DNA from: Burkholderiales bacterium
GTDB taxonomy: Bacteria > Pseudomonadota > Gammaproteobacteria > Burkholderiales > Burkholderiaceae_E
Assembly: GCA_027489195.1 (NCBI GenBank)
Contig: JAIYAG010000388.1
Span: forward strand, 1 to 10,573
DNA: 10,573 nucleotides
Reading direction: 5' to 3'
Below the pieces are notes generated by a model. The model saw nothing but the letters and a program-made list of their open reading frames with translations, was not told the DNA's origin and ran no database searches. The position numbers and the translations under genes were made by a program. Positions 1-6,364 of the stretch are shown here, in pieces; position 1 is the stretch's first letter, and each line of letters begins with the position of its first letter.

Positions 1-267
1 ATCGGCGGCGCGGCGATCGGCGGCGGCATCGGCGCGAGCATCGGCTCGGGCAGCGGCCAGGTGCTGGCGGCCTCGGTGCTGACGGTGGTGACCGGCACGC
101 TGGGTGCGACGGCTGCGAACTGGCTCGGCGCGAAGACGCGCTACGAGGTGCTGGTGCGCTTCGACGACGGGATCGATCGGGGATATCGGCTCGACGCGAT
201 TCCCGCGTTCAAGCCGGGTGCCCGCGTCCGCGTGACCGACGGGGCCCTGGAGAGCGCCGCACGCTGA
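1..267 (+). CDS. Glycine-zipper outer-membrane protein, C-terminal part (5' end outside window)
   Basis: The frame is open from base 1 and ends at the TGA at 265-267, so this is the last 88 residues of a longer protein. The visible part begins with a small-residue stretch with glycine spaced as in glycine-zipper two-TM segments (IGGAAIGGGIGASIGSGSGQ), continues through a second hydrophobic small-residue segment up to about residue 45, and ends in a polar domain (TRYEVLVRFDDG, then RVRVTDG). This layout is typical of the SlyB/17-kDa-antigen-like glycine-zipper proteins of the proteobacterial outer membrane, which are usually lipoproteins. The N-terminal signal and lipobox would lie upstream and cannot be checked. 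A GTG at 61 could serve as a start, but it would cut the zipper in half and I do not favour it. Family assignment is good; precise function is unknown. Confidence 0.8.
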   Translation: MGGAAIGGGIGASIGSGSGQVLAASVLTVVTGTLGATAANWLGAKTRYEVLVRFDDGIDRGYRLDAIPAFKPGARVRVTDGALESAAR

Positions 268-282
268 GCGCGTGCGGCGCGC

Positions 283-305
283 GGGCGCCCCCAGAGGGGG
301 CGCCC
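283..305. terminator. Perfect GC hairpin between convergent genes
   Basis: GGGCGCCCCC (283-292) and GGGGGCGCCC (296-305) form a perfect 10-bp stem with a 3-nt AGA loop. It lies 16 nt after the stop of the glycine-zipper gene and 17 nt from the stop of the convergent iron-sulfur protein gene, so it can serve both directions. There is no clear T-run on either side, so termination efficiency is an inference from position and stem strength. Confidence 0.7.
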
Positions 306-321
306 GATGCTGCCGACTGCG

Positions 322-630
322 TCAGGCCTTCTTGGCGTAGGCCGAGCACCAGCCCTTGGCGGCGACCGCCTTGCCGGCGAACAGCGGGCACCCGCCGGAT
401 GCATCGGCAGGCTTGCCCTGGTAGATCGCGCAGTTGGAGCAGACCTGACCGGCGGCGTACTTCGGCTGCTTGGTCTTGTCGACCTTGGTGGCGTCGGCCT
501 TGTAGCCGAGCGCGCTGGCCTGCGGATCGTTCTCGGCGACCATCGCCTGGGCGTGGGCGGCCTGGGTCCCGAGCACGGCCGCGCCGGAGACGCCAGCGAC
601 CTGGATCAGGAAAGTGCGACGGGGCTTCAT
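322..630 (-). CDS. High-potential iron-sulfur protein (HiPIP), exported
   Basis: This 102-residue protein carries one [4Fe-4S] cluster of the HiPIP type and should act as a soluble periplasmic electron carrier, classically between the cytochrome bc1 complex and a photosynthetic reaction centre or terminal oxidase. The cluster ligands are the family pattern: C64-x2-C67, C81 (GGCPLF) and C95 (KGWC). The N-terminus MKPRRTFLIQVAG followed by a hydrophobic stretch resembles a twin-arginine signal, with likely cleavage after AHA (residue 27). This fits Tat export of a folded cofactor protein. I chose the ATG at 630; an in-frame GTG at 642 gives four more residues and has a purine-rich stretch upstream, so it is a real alternative. 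The gene stands alone, convergent with the glycine-zipper gene. Its redox partners are not visible here. Confidence 0.9.
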   Translation of the reverse strand: MKPRRTFLIQVAGVSGAAVLGTQAAHAQAMVAENDPQASALGYKADATKVDKTKQPKYAAGQVCSNCAIYQGKPADASGGCPLFAGKAVAAKGWCSAYAKKA

Positions 631-754
631 CGAATTTTTCACGCTTTTTTCTCGAAGGAAAGGTGGGACATCGTCGCTTCGCAGCGGCACACGTCGAGGG
701 TAGCCCGCCGCAGCAGACGGCGCGGAGGGAAACCCCGTACGACACTCATGTAAA

Positions 755-767
755 CGCCCAGAGGGCG
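755..767 (-). terminator. Weak hairpin with short T-run, possible end of the acyl-CoA dehydrogenase transcript
   Basis: On the minus strand CGCCC-TCT-GGGCG forms a 5-bp stem with a 3-nt loop, followed immediately by TTTAC. It lies about 90 nt beyond the stop of the acyl-CoA dehydrogenase gene and upstream of the iron-sulfur protein gene. The stem is short and the T-run poor, so this is a tentative call. Confidence 0.3.
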
Positions 768-781
768 CTGCCCGCCGACAC

Positions 782-807
782 GCACACGAGGTCGATCGCG
801 CGTGTGC
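782..807 (-). terminator. Inverted repeat downstream of acyl-CoA dehydrogenase gene
   Basis: GCACACG (782-788) and CGTGTGC (801-807) are perfect inverted 7-mers separated by 12 nt, starting 50 nt beyond the stop codon of the minus-strand acyl-CoA dehydrogenase gene. The position suits transcript-end formation or 3'-end protection. No T-run follows, so an operator for the downstream gene is also possible. Confidence 0.3.
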
Positions 808-856
808 AGTCCGGCAGCCGACGTCGCAGCGGCCGTCGCCCGACGAGCGGCATCGC

Positions 857-2014
857 TCAGAACGAGCGCGGCAGTCCCAGCATGTGCTCGGCCACGTACG
901 ACAGGATCAGGTTCGTCGAGATGGGCGCGACCTGGTAGAGACGGGTCTCGCGGAACTTGCGCTCGACGTCGTACTCGCACGCGAAGCCGAAGCCGCCGTG
1001 GAACTGCAGGCAGGCATTCGCCGCCTCCCACGAGGCCTTGGCCGCGAGGTACTTGGCCATGTTGGCCTCCGAGCCGCAGGGCTGGTGCGCGTCGTACAGC
1101 CCGCAGGCCTTCCAGCGCATCAGGTTCGCCGCCTCGACCTCGATGTAGCTCTCGGCGATCGGGAACTGCACGCCCTGGTTCTGCCCGATCGGGCGGCCGA
1201 ACACCTCGCGCTCCTTCGTGTACTTCACCACCCGGTCGATGAACCAGTAGCCGTCGCCGATGCACTCGGCGGCGATCAGCGTGCGCTCGGCGTTCAGCCC
1301 GTCGAGGATGTAGCGAAACCCCTTGCCGGCCTCGCCGATCAGGTTCTCGGTCGGGATCTCGAGGTTCTCGAAGAACAGCTCGTTGGTCTCGTGGTTCACC
1401 ATGTTCGGGATCGGCCGCACGGTGAGGCCGCGGCCCACCGACTCGCGCAGGTCGACGAGGAACACCGACAGGCCGTCGGCCTTGCGCGCGACCTCCGCCA
1501 GCGGCGTCGTGCGCGCCAGCAGGATCATGTAGTCCGAGTGCTGCACGCGCGAGGTCCAGACCTTCTGGCCGTTGACCACCCAGCGGTCGCCCTTGAGCAC
1601 GGCCGCGGTCTTGATCTTGGTGGTGTCGGTGCCGGTGGTGGGCTCGGTCACGCCCATCGACTGCAGGCGCAGCTCGCCGGTCGCGATCTTCGGCAGCAGC
1701 CGGCGCTTCTGCGCCTGCGAGCCGTGCCGCAGCAGCGTGCCCATGTTGTACATCTGGCCGTGGCAGGCGCCGGCGTTGCCGCCGCAGCGGTTGATCTCCT
1801 CCATGATCACCGAGGCCTCGGCCAGCCCCAGCCCCGAGCCGCCGAACTCCTGCGGGATCAGCGCGGCCATCCAGCCGGCCTTGGTGAGCGCGTCGACGAA
1901 GGCCTCGGGGTAGGCGCGCTCGGCGTCCACCTTGCGGAAGTACTCGTCGGGGAACTGCGCGCACAGCGCGCGCACGGCGTCTCGGATGTCGGTGTGATCG
2001 GTGGGTGCGGTCAT
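857..2014 (-). CDS. Acyl-CoA dehydrogenase family protein
   Basis: This 385-residue FAD enzyme should introduce a 2,3-double bond into an acyl-CoA in the cytoplasm and pass electrons to ETF; length is normal for the family. Visible landmarks are the FAD/substrate motif MGVTEPTTGTD (120-130), VWTS (152-155), the C-terminal-domain motif REVFGRPIGQNQG (269-281) and FHGGFGF (338-344). The Glu of LNAER (E243) aligns by motif with the catalytic base of isovaleryl-CoA and long-chain acyl-CoA dehydrogenases. The place where short- and medium-chain enzymes carry their catalytic Glu reads QVAPISTN (361-368), with no Glu. I chose the ATG at 2014 because the sequence upstream is proline/arginine-rich and overlaps nothing recognisable; no strong Shine-Dalgarno is seen. 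It is the last gene of the minus-strand operon, 70 nt after the MFS gene. The acyl-CoA substrate is unknown. Confidence 0.9.
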   Translation of the reverse strand: MTAPTDHTDIRDAVRALCAQFPDEYFRKVDAERAYPEAFVDALTKAGWMAALIPQEFGGSGLGLAEASVIMEEINRCGGNAGACHGQMYNMGTLLRHGSQAQKRRLLPKIATGELRLQSMGVTEPTTGTDTTKIKTAAVLKGDRWVVNGQKVWTSRVQHSDYMILLARTTPLAEVARKADGLSVFLVDLRESVGRGLTVRPIPNMVNHETNELFFENLEIPTENLIGEAGKGFRYILDGLNAERTLIAAECIGDGYWFIDRVVKYTKEREVFGRPIGQNQGVQFPIAESYIEVEAANLMRWKACGLYDAHQPCGSEANMAKYLAAKASWEAANACLQFHGGFGFACEYDVERKFRETRLYQVAPISTNLILSYVAEHMLGLPRSF

Positions 2015-2084
2015 GGGGTCGTGTTGCGGATGGGACGTGACGGGGCGTGACTGCGCTCGACTGGGCGTGAGGCGGGACGGACGG

Positions 2085-3374
2085 TCAGTGTACGGGGGGT
2101 GCGGCCGGGGACGCGTCGGCCGCGCCGTCGGTGGCACGGCGGGGCCGCGCCGGAGGCGTCGCGACGGCGAAGACCACCGAGCCGCTCGCGGCCAGCAGCG
2201 CGAGCACGGTGAAGCCGGTCCGGTAGTCGCCGGTCAGGTCGGCGAAACCGCCGGCGATCATCGGGCCGCCGATCTGGCCGATCGCGATGATCACCGCCGA
2301 CAGGCCCATGATCATGCCGATCGATCGGCGGCCGAAGTAGTCGGCGCGGATCGCCTGCATGAACGGCCCGCGCAGGCCCCAGGCCGCGCCGTGCAGCAGC
2401 GCGAAGGCCGCGAGCATCGCGGGACCGGTCGCGAAGGTGAGCATCAGGAGCCCGGCCCCGTGCATCAGCATGCAGGTGGCCGCGACCAGCCGCTTCTCGA
2501 AGCGGTCGCCGATCGTCATGCCGACCAGCACGCCGCCGATCTGCGCCGCGGTCATCAGCGTGATGACCAGCGAGGCCTGGGCGACCGTGTAGCCGAGGCT
2601 CTCCTTCATGTGCGAGATGGCGTGGACGTTCACCGCGGTCACCACCAGCAGCGCGAAGCCGTGGCCGATCGACAGCAGCCAGAACGCACGCGTGCGCAGC
2701 GCCTCGCGCGCGGTGAACTCGGGCGGTCCGGCGTCCTCGCCGGCGGCCGCTGAGGCGGGTTCGGGCGGCAGGCCGTCGACGGTCTGCCCGAGCTCGGCCG
2801 GCGTGCCGCGAAAGATCCGCGCGAGCGGCCAGCCGACGGCGATGGCGAGCAGGCCCGAGCCGATCGCGGTGGCGCGCCAGCCGAACGCGACGATCGAGCC
2901 CGCCACCAGCGGCACGGCGAGCCCGCCGAGCGCCAGGCCCAGGCCGACGGTGGACAGCGCACGCGCCCGCTTGCGCTCGAACCAGTGGATGATCGCGACG
3001 TTGATCGGGAAGTAGCCGCACAGGCTCGTGCCCAGCGCGATCATGACCACCGCGCCGTAGAACCCGGCCAGCGAGTCGATGCAGCCCATCGCGATCAGCC
3101 CGGCGCCGAAGATCAGCACGCCCGCGCGGATCAGCCGATGCGCGCCGAACCGGTCGATCATCCAGCCGAGCAGCGGCCCGATGATGGCGGTCTCGACGGA
3201 CTGCAGCGCCGCCGCGCCCGACAGCGAGGTCTTGCTCCAGCCGCGCTCGGCCGACAGCACCGCGACGTAGGCGCCGAAGGCCTGCTGCATCAGCCCGGCC
3301 TGCAGGAACTGCAGGCCCGAGCCGGCGGCGACCATGCGCCAGCCGTGGAAGCCCTTGGCGGCGGATCCGCTCAT
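2085..3374 (-). CDS. MFS transporter, monocarboxylate/oxalate-formate antiporter-like
   Basis: This 429-residue inner-membrane protein has the size and alternating hydrophobic segments of a 12-TM major facilitator. The loop-2 motif GWMIDRFG is at 70-77, a second-half counterpart GDRFEKR is at 289-295, and a charged cytoplasmic linker lies around 190-228. The N-terminus (FHGWRMV, then AYVAVLSAERGWSKTSLSGA) resembles the CynX/oxalate-formate antiporter/monocarboxylate branch, so a small carboxylate is the likeliest cargo; this is inference. The ATG at 3374 is only 7 nt past the TGA of the upstream thiamine-diphosphate enzyme gene, so the two are surely co-transcribed and probably translationally coupled. 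The C-terminal tail beyond residue 408 is Pro/Ala/Arg-rich and cytoplasmic. Direction of transport and true substrate cannot be read from the sequence. Confidence 0.88.
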   Translation of the reverse strand: MSGSAAKGFHGWRMVAAGSGLQFLQAGLMQQAFGAYVAVLSAERGWSKTSLSGAAALQSVETAIIGPLLGWMIDRFGAHRLIRAGVLIFGAGLIAMGCIDSLAGFYGAVVMIALGTSLCGYFPINVAIIHWFERKRARALSTVGLGLALGGLAVPLVAGSIVAFGWRATAIGSGLLAIAVGWPLARIFRGTPAELGQTVDGLPPEPASAAAGEDAGPPEFTAREALRTRAFWLLSIGHGFALLVVTAVNVHAISHMKESLGYTVAQASLVITLMTAAQIGGVLVGMTIGDRFEKRLVAATCMLMHGAGLLMLTFATGPAMLAAFALLHGAAWGLRGPFMQAIRADYFGRRSIGMIMGLSAVIIAIGQIGGPMIAGGFADLTGDYRTGFTVLALLAASGSVVFAVATPPARPRRATDGAADASPAAPPVH

Positions 3375-3381
3375 GCGCGCG

Positions 3382-4938
3382 TCACAGCACCGCCTCGACG
3401 AGGTACGGTCCGCGCGAGGCGAAGCCGCGCGAGAGTTCGCGCGCCAGCTCGCCCAGGTCGGTGGCGCGGCCGGCCTCCACGCCCATGGAGCGCGCGAGAC
3501 CCACCCAGTCGATCGTCGGCCGGTCCAGGCTCAGCATGTCGGTGGCGCGCGGCCCCGGCGTGCCCGCGCCGACACCGGCGTACTCGCCCTGCAGGATGCG
3601 GTAGGCGCGGTTGGCGAACACCAGCACGGTGATGTCCAGCCCCTCGCGCGCCATCGTCCACAGCGACTGCACGGTGTACATCGCGCTGCCGTCGCCTTCG
3701 AGCGCCAGCACCTTGCGGTCGGGCGCGGCGATCGCGGCCCCGATCGCGGTGGGCAGCCCGAAGCCGATCGCGCCGCCCGTGCCGGTCAGCCAGTCGTGGG
3801 GCGCCGCGTTGGCGGTCGGCGCGCCGAACCCGCGGCCGCTCGACACCGACTCGTCGACGACGATCGCCTGCTCGGGCATCAGCGCCGCGACCACGCGGCC
3901 GATGCCCTCGATGCTCATCGCGCCCTCGGGGGCGGCGGCGCGCTCGTGCCGCGCGATGCCGGCCGGCGCGAGCGTGCGCGCGCCGACCGCGTCGGCCAGC
4001 GCAGCGAGCGTGCCGAGCAGGTCCTGCGAGGCGTCGGCCACCTCGACGATGCGCGTGCCCGGCGCCGCCTGCCGGCCGCGCTTGTCGGGGTACGCGAAGA
4101 AGGACACCGGCTCTGCGGCGCCGACCAGCAGCAGGCTGCGGTAGGGCGCGAGCGTCGCCTTCGCGGCATCGACGACGTAGGGGATCCGCGTGGCGAGCAC
4201 ACGGCCGGCGCCGCGCGCCACGCGCGCCACGCCGAACTCGGTGAGCAGCGCGCAGCCGGTGGCCGCGGCGATGCGCCCGGCCATCTCGAGGCCGGCCTCG
4301 TGGCAGGCGTCGGCACCCAGCACGATCGCCGTCGGCTCGCCCGAGCGCAGCAGCGCGGCGGCGGCCTCGACCATCGCCGTGTCGATCGCGGCGGGCGACA
4401 GCCGCGCGATGCGTGCGCCCGGCGCGGCGTCCGCGGGCAGTTCGGTCCACGCGCAGTCGGCCGGCAGCACCAGCGTCGCGATGCGACCGGGCGGGGTGGT
4501 CGCGGCCTGCACCGCGTCGCGGGTGGCGGCCTCGACGCCGCCCGCCGACCCGATGGTCCTCACCCAGTGCGACATCGGCCGCGCGATGCCCTCGATGTCG
4601 GAGGTCAGCGGCGCGTCGAGCGCGACGTGCGGGATGGCATGCTCGCCGACGACGTTGAGCACGCCCGAGCGCGCCTTCTTCGCGTTGTGCAGGTTGGCCA
4701 GTCCGTTGGCCAGGCCCGGCCCCAGGTGCAGCAGCGTCGAGGCCGGCCGGCGCGCGATGCGCCAGTAGCCGTCGGCCGCGCCGGTGACCACGCCCTCGAA
4801 GAGGCCGAGCACGCAGCGCATGCCGGGCACGCGGTCGAGCGCGGCGACGAAGTGCATCTCCGAGGTGCCCGGGTTGGTGAAGCAGACGTCCACGCGCTCG
4901 TCGAGCAGCGTGCGGACCAGACTCTCGGCGCCGTTCAT
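3382..4938 (-). CDS. Thiamine-diphosphate enzyme, acetolactate synthase/benzoylformate decarboxylase superfamily
   Basis: This 518-residue protein has the three-domain layout of the superfamily. The N-terminal Pyr domain carries the thiamine-activating glutamate E48 (GLFEGVVTGAADGY). A middle domain spans about 180-325. The C-terminal PP domain carries GDG at 415-417 and, 27 residues after the motif's Asp, the metal-ligand Asn N443 (FANRAY). The stretch GDGSAMYTVQSLWT resembles benzoylformate decarboxylase more than true acetolactate synthase, and the protein is shorter than typical biosynthetic IlvB (about 560-590). No small regulatory subunit gene is nearby. A 2-oxo-acid decarboxylase or carboligase role is therefore more likely than branched-chain amino-acid synthesis. 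I chose the ATG at 4938 because MNGAESLVRTLLDE is the family-like N-terminus; the upstream in-frame alternative at 4989 only adds an Arg/Pro-rich stretch. It sits between the DUF2817 hydrolase (64 nt) and the MFS gene (7 nt). Confidence 0.87.
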   Translation of the reverse strand: MNGAESLVRTLLDERVDVCFTNPGTSEMHFVAALDRVPGMRCVLGLFEGVVTGAADGYWRIARRPASTLLHLGPGLANGLANLHNAKKARSGVLNVVGEHAIPHVALDAPLTSDIEGIARPMSHWVRTIGSAGGVEAATRDAVQAATTPPGRIATLVLPADCAWTELPADAAPGARIARLSPAAIDTAMVEAAAALLRSGEPTAIVLGADACHEAGLEMAGRIAAATGCALLTEFGVARVARGAGRVLATRIPYVVDAAKATLAPYRSLLLVGAAEPVSFFAYPDKRGRQAAPGTRIVEVADASQDLLGTLAALADAVGARTLAPAGIARHERAAAPEGAMSIEGIGRVVAALMPEQAIVVDESVSSGRGFGAPTANAAPHDWLTGTGGAIGFGLPTAIGAAIAAPDRKVLALEGDGSAMYTVQSLWTMAREGLDITVLVFANRAYRILQGEYAGVGAGTPGPRATDMLSLDRPTIDWVGLARSMGVEAGRATDLGELARELSRGFASRGPYLVEAVL

Positions 4939-5002
4939 CGTGTGTCTCGTTCCTGGGTGCGTTGCGCGCGGCGGCCGTTCGGGCCGCACGCGTCGGGAGG
5001 GG

Positions 5003-6097
5003 TCATGCCGCGGCGAGGCCGGCGAGCGCCTGGCGCCACACCTGCCACGACCGGAACAGGACCATCTCCTTCCAGTCGTCGTGCGGCGGATAGAAATGGT
5101 CGCGGATCGCGGTCTTGATCGCAGCGGCGGCGGGTCCGGTCGGGTCGCCCCGGGTGTGCAGCCAGTGGTCGTCGCGCAGCACGGTGCGGCCGTTCGACTC
5201 GGGGTAGGTGCCGAACTCGAGCGCGACGAAGGCGATGTCGGCGTGCGCCAGGCAGCGCTCGTAGCCGAATTCGGTCAGGCCCCACTTTTCCTGCGAACTC
5301 GAGGTGCCCAGCAGCGGCTCGGTCACGCTCTCGCCCCACCAGGCGCGGGCACGCCGCACCCGCTCGCCACCGGGCGCGTGGTTGCAGATCGGCTCGCCGT
5401 AGCCGAACGGTCCGAGCCCGGTGTGCATGTCGACGATCGCGACGGTGCGCGCCCGCGGCAGGCACTCGGCGAGGATCGCCTCGCTGGTGCGGCGCGCCCA
5501 GGTCGGCCCGCTGCCGCCGTAGAAGTGCCCGTCCGGATGCGTGTACTGGCCGCTCGAGGCCGCGACGCGCGCCGCGTGCAGGCCGTGCTCGGCGACGAAG
5601 GCGGCCTGCGCGGCCTCGGACGCGGCGATCGCGTCGGCATCGAGCCGCTCCGGCGTCAGGTGCGGATGCAGGATCGCGTAGCCGGGATTGGCGGGCAGCG
5701 GCGCGCCGAAGTCGACCCAGTTGCGGTTCAGGTCGACGTTCTCCTCGGTCACGCGGCGCAGCCAGGCCCAGCCGTGCGGGTTGATGCCGTGGATCGACAG
5801 CATCGCGGTGTCGGCCGGCAACACGAGGCCCGAATCCCCGCGCAGCAGCCCGACCTGCGGCCCCGAGCCGCAGAAGCCCTCGACGCCGTGGGTGCCGGAG
5901 ATCACCACCAGCACCCGCGAGGCGTCCCGCGGGCCGAGCCAGGCGGTGTCGGTGGACAGCGCCTCCCCGGTGGGGCCGGTCAGCGGATGCGGCCAGGCAC
6001 GGTGCTCGGCACCGGCGCGCCGGGCCGCGTCGAGGAACTTGGAGCGGGCCTCGCGCCAGTCGCGCGAGAAGGCGCCGACGTCGTGGAAGGCGGCCAT
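5003..6097 (-). CDS. DUF2817 / M14-like zinc-dependent hydrolase
   Basis: This 364-residue protein matches the DUF2817 branch of the M14 (carboxypeptidase/AspA-like) zinc hydrolases. The zinc-binding HxxE is at H70-E73 (GTHGVEGF), DLNRN with its conserved Arg is at 122-126, the third zinc ligand is probably H225 (VDMHTGLGPFG), and the likely catalytic Glu is E294 (ALEFGT). I see no signal peptide, so it is probably cytoplasmic. Family members are poorly characterised; cleavage of an amide or peptide bond, or a deacylation, is the expected chemistry, and the substrate is unknown. The start at 6097 has GAGAGG 8 nt upstream (6106-6111, minus strand). It is the first large gene of the four-gene operon, and its start lies 4 nt after the stop of a 22-codon ORF. 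Confidence 0.85.
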   Translation of the reverse strand: MAAFHDVGAFSRDWREARSKFLDAARRAGAEHRAWPHPLTGPTGEALSTDTAWLGPRDASRVLVVISGTHGVEGFCGSGPQVGLLRGDSGLVLPADTAMLSIHGINPHGWAWLRRVTEENVDLNRNWVDFGAPLPANPGYAILHPHLTPERLDADAIAASEAAQAAFVAEHGLHAARVAASSGQYTHPDGHFYGGSGPTWARRTSEAILAECLPRARTVAIVDMHTGLGPFGYGEPICNHAPGGERVRRARAWWGESVTEPLLGTSSSQEKWGLTEFGYERCLAHADIAFVALEFGTYPESNGRTVLRDDHWLHTRGDPTGPAAAAIKTAIRDHFYPPHDDWKEMVLFRSWQVWRQALAGLAAA

Positions 6098-6101
6098 CGC
6101 G

Positions 6102-6170
6102 TCAGCCTCTCACGGCGCGCAGGCTCGTGCCGATCCTCGCCGCGGCAGGCCTGGCGGTGCCTCGACCCAT
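6102..6170 (-). CDS. Possible 22-residue leader ORF ahead of the DUF2817 gene
   Basis: On the minus strand an ATG at 6168-6170 is preceded by GGGAGGAG (6180-6173), one of the most purine-rich ribosome-binding-site-like runs in the window. It opens a 22-codon frame rich in Arg and Ala (MGRGTARPAAAR, then more Arg). Its TGA (6104-6102) is 4 nt before the ATG of the DUF2817 gene and in another frame, an arrangement that allows translational coupling. Spacing from the GGAGG core to the ATG is short (about 2-4 nt), and no known peptide is recognised, so this may be a chance ORF. Confidence 0.3.
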   Translation of the reverse strand: MGRGTARPAAARIGTSLRAVRG

Positions 6171-6193
6171 GTCTCCTCCCGTTGGAGCGTCCG

Positions 6194-6199
6194 ATTCTA
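6194..6199 (-). promoter_or_regulatory. Candidate -10 box for the minus-strand operon
   Basis: TAGAAT on the minus strand (ATTCTA on plus) matches 5 of 6 bases of the sigma-70 -10 consensus. It would start transcription about 15-20 nt before the leader-ORF ATG. I see no convincing -35 box at the matching distance, as the upstream sequence is very GC-rich, so an activator or another sigma factor may be needed. Confidence 0.3.
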
Positions 6200-6288
6200 T
6201 CGAAGGGGCCCGCCGCGTCCTGCCGCGGGCGCGACGAATCGGATCGACCAATCCCGACTGAACTGGCTGGTCATTTTGTGCCCCGGAA

Positions 6289-6313
6289 GTCACGTTGCGT
6301 AAAGTTGCGTGAC
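6289..6313 (+). repeat. Inverted repeat with embedded direct repeat upstream of the FAS1 gene
   Basis: GTCACG (6289-6294) and CGTGAC (6308-6313) are perfect inverted arms. Inside and overlapping them the 7-mer GTTGCGT occurs twice (6294-6300 and 6304-6310), a direct repeat with an exact 10-bp period, about one helical turn. This spacing suits a DNA-binding regulator. A weak sigma-70-like pair (TTGTGC at 6276-6281, TAAAGT at 6300-6305, 18-bp spacer) overlaps it, so it could be an operator over a promoter. No regulator gene is present in the window. Confidence 0.5.
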
Positions 6314-6344
6314 CGAACAGTTCTATCGTGAACTCATCGGTCAC
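6309..6344 (+). promoter_or_regulatory. Long dyad / stem-loop just upstream of the FAS1 ribosome-binding site
   Basis: GTGACCGA (6309-6316) pairs with TCGGTCAC (6337-6344), and the inner AGTTC (6319-6323) pairs with GAACT (6330-6334). The two stems are separated by a symmetric 2x2 mismatch (AC/CA) and closed by the 6-nt loop TATCGT. This gives 13 base pairs in a 36-nt element ending 6 nt before the Shine-Dalgarno. It could act as RNA (5' stabilising or translation-control hairpin) or as a DNA operator. Its left arm overlaps the right arm of the preceding inverted repeat, so the two RNA folds exclude each other. Confidence 0.55.
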
Positions 6345-6350
6345 CACCTG

Positions 6351-6356
6351 AGGAGG
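6351..6356 (+). promoter_or_regulatory. Consensus ribosome-binding site of the FAS1 gene
   Basis: AGGAGG lies 8 nt before the ATG at 6365 (context TGAGGAGGCACTTCAG). It is a perfect anti-16S complement at good spacing and fixes the start of the three-FAS1-domain lipoprotein. Such a strong site suggests high translation when not masked. Confidence 0.85.
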
Positions 6357-6364
6357 CACTTCAG

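Noticed and set aside
884..2050. A 388-codon plus-strand open frame opposite the acyl-CoA dehydrogenase gene
   Set aside because: Antisense shadow with no domain; the minus-strand enzyme is full length and conserved.
2015..2137. N-terminal extension of the acyl-CoA dehydrogenase to 2137, overlapping the end of the MFS gene
   Set aside because: The added residues are Pro/Arg/Thr-rich, unlike the family N-terminus, and MTAPTDHTDIRDAVRALC from 2014 fits the expected start.
3334..5118. A 594-codon plus-strand open frame opposite the thiamine-diphosphate enzyme gene
   Set aside because: Same-phase antisense shadow of a high-GC gene; the product is low-complexity and Arg/His-rich, whereas the minus-strand product has clear catalytic motifs.
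6208..6230. GCCCGC/GCGGGC inverted repeat in the divergent control region
   Set aside because: Six base pairs with an 11-nt loop in very GC-rich sequence is close to chance expectation, and it has no clear relation to a start or stop.
4784..6331. A 515-codon plus-strand open frame opposite the DUF2817 gene
   Set aside because: Antisense shadow; the opposite strand encodes an intact zinc hydrolase with ordered active-site motifs.
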